Shown here one piece after another: positions 7,905 through 7,952 of a stretch of 7,952 nucleotides of DNA. A model generated the notes under the pieces. It was given only the letters and a program-made list of their open reading frames with translations, did not search any database and was not told the origin of the DNA. A program made the position numbers and the translations under genes. The stretch covers positions 1 through 7,952 of the forward strand of contig URYM01000080.1 of the NCBI GenBank assembly GCA_900552095.1. Reading direction: 5' to 3'. Each line of letters begins with the position of its first letter. The first letter of the stretch is position 1. The stretch is from an uncultured Blautia sp. (GTDB lineage: Bacteria; Bacillota; Clostridia; Lachnospirales; Lachnospiraceae).

Positions 7905-7952
7905 CTGTCTCTTATACACATCTCCGAGCCCACGAGACCGTACTAGATCTCG
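7905..7952 (+). other. Illumina Nextera adapter left at the contig end (artefact)
   Basis: The last 48 bases match the Nextera Read 2-side construct in order: Tn5 mosaic end CTGTCTCTTATACACATCT (7905-7923), the Read 2 segment CCGAGCCCACGAGAC (7924-7938), an 8-base i7 index CGTACTAG (7939-7946, the sequence I know as N702), and ATCTCG (7947-7952), the beginning of P7. This is library sequence read through from a short insert and not removed before assembly. Genomic sequence ends at 7904. It should be trimmed, and it should not be annotated as a transposon end. Confidence 0.99.

Noticed and set aside
7905..7923. A Tn5/IS50-like mosaic end, which could be read as the edge of a mobile element
   Set aside because: It is followed immediately by Illumina Read 2, index and P7 sequence, so it comes from the library transposome and not from a transposon in the genome.

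Overview
The first 7,904 bases are ordinary bacterial chromosome; the last 48 are not biological. Every gene lies on the minus strand, so transcription runs from high to low coordinates. In that order: miaB (5' part missing), mutS, mutL, miaA, a PLP-dependent 'methionine gamma-lyase / aluminium-resistance' family gene (YnbB-like), and the start of an HI0933/BaiN-like flavoprotein gene that runs off the left edge. Balanced base composition, strong AGGAGG-like ribosome sites, a MutL with the endonuclease motif, and the order miaB-mutS-mutL-miaA followed by a YnbB-like gene together suggest a Firmicute of class Clostridia, most likely a Lachnospiraceae gut bacterium. This assignment is inferred from gene order and protein flavour, not from a search.

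The genes are packed as one operon. miaB/mutS overlap by 4 nt (GTGA), mutS and mutL are 1 nt apart, mutL and miaA are 8 nt apart with the ribosome site running through the mutL stop, miaA and the PLP gene overlap by 4 nt (ATGA), and 15 nt separate the PLP gene from the flavoprotein gene. There is no gene-free stretch longer than 15 nt within the genomic part. I saw no promoter, terminator, RNA gene, repeat array or mobile element; the operon promoter must lie upstream of miaB, outside the window.

Two functions are interleaved. MiaA and MiaB act in sequence on A37 of tRNAs that read UNN codons: isopentenylation, then methylthiolation. MutS and MutL are the mismatch recognition and endonuclease/matchmaker proteins of DNA mismatch repair. 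Both Mut proteins carry a pentapeptide resembling the sliding-clamp binding motif (QMSLF in MutS, QLTLF in the MutL linker). The last two genes are metabolic enzymes whose physiological substrates are uncertain.

The right end (7905-7952) matches an Illumina Nextera transposase adapter in full: mosaic end, Read 2 segment, an 8-base index and the start of P7. The contig therefore stops inside miaB, and any miaB protein model beginning 'MYKRQ' is a false N-terminus read out of adapter. This is the clearest anomaly in the window. I did not find an undescribed biological system here.
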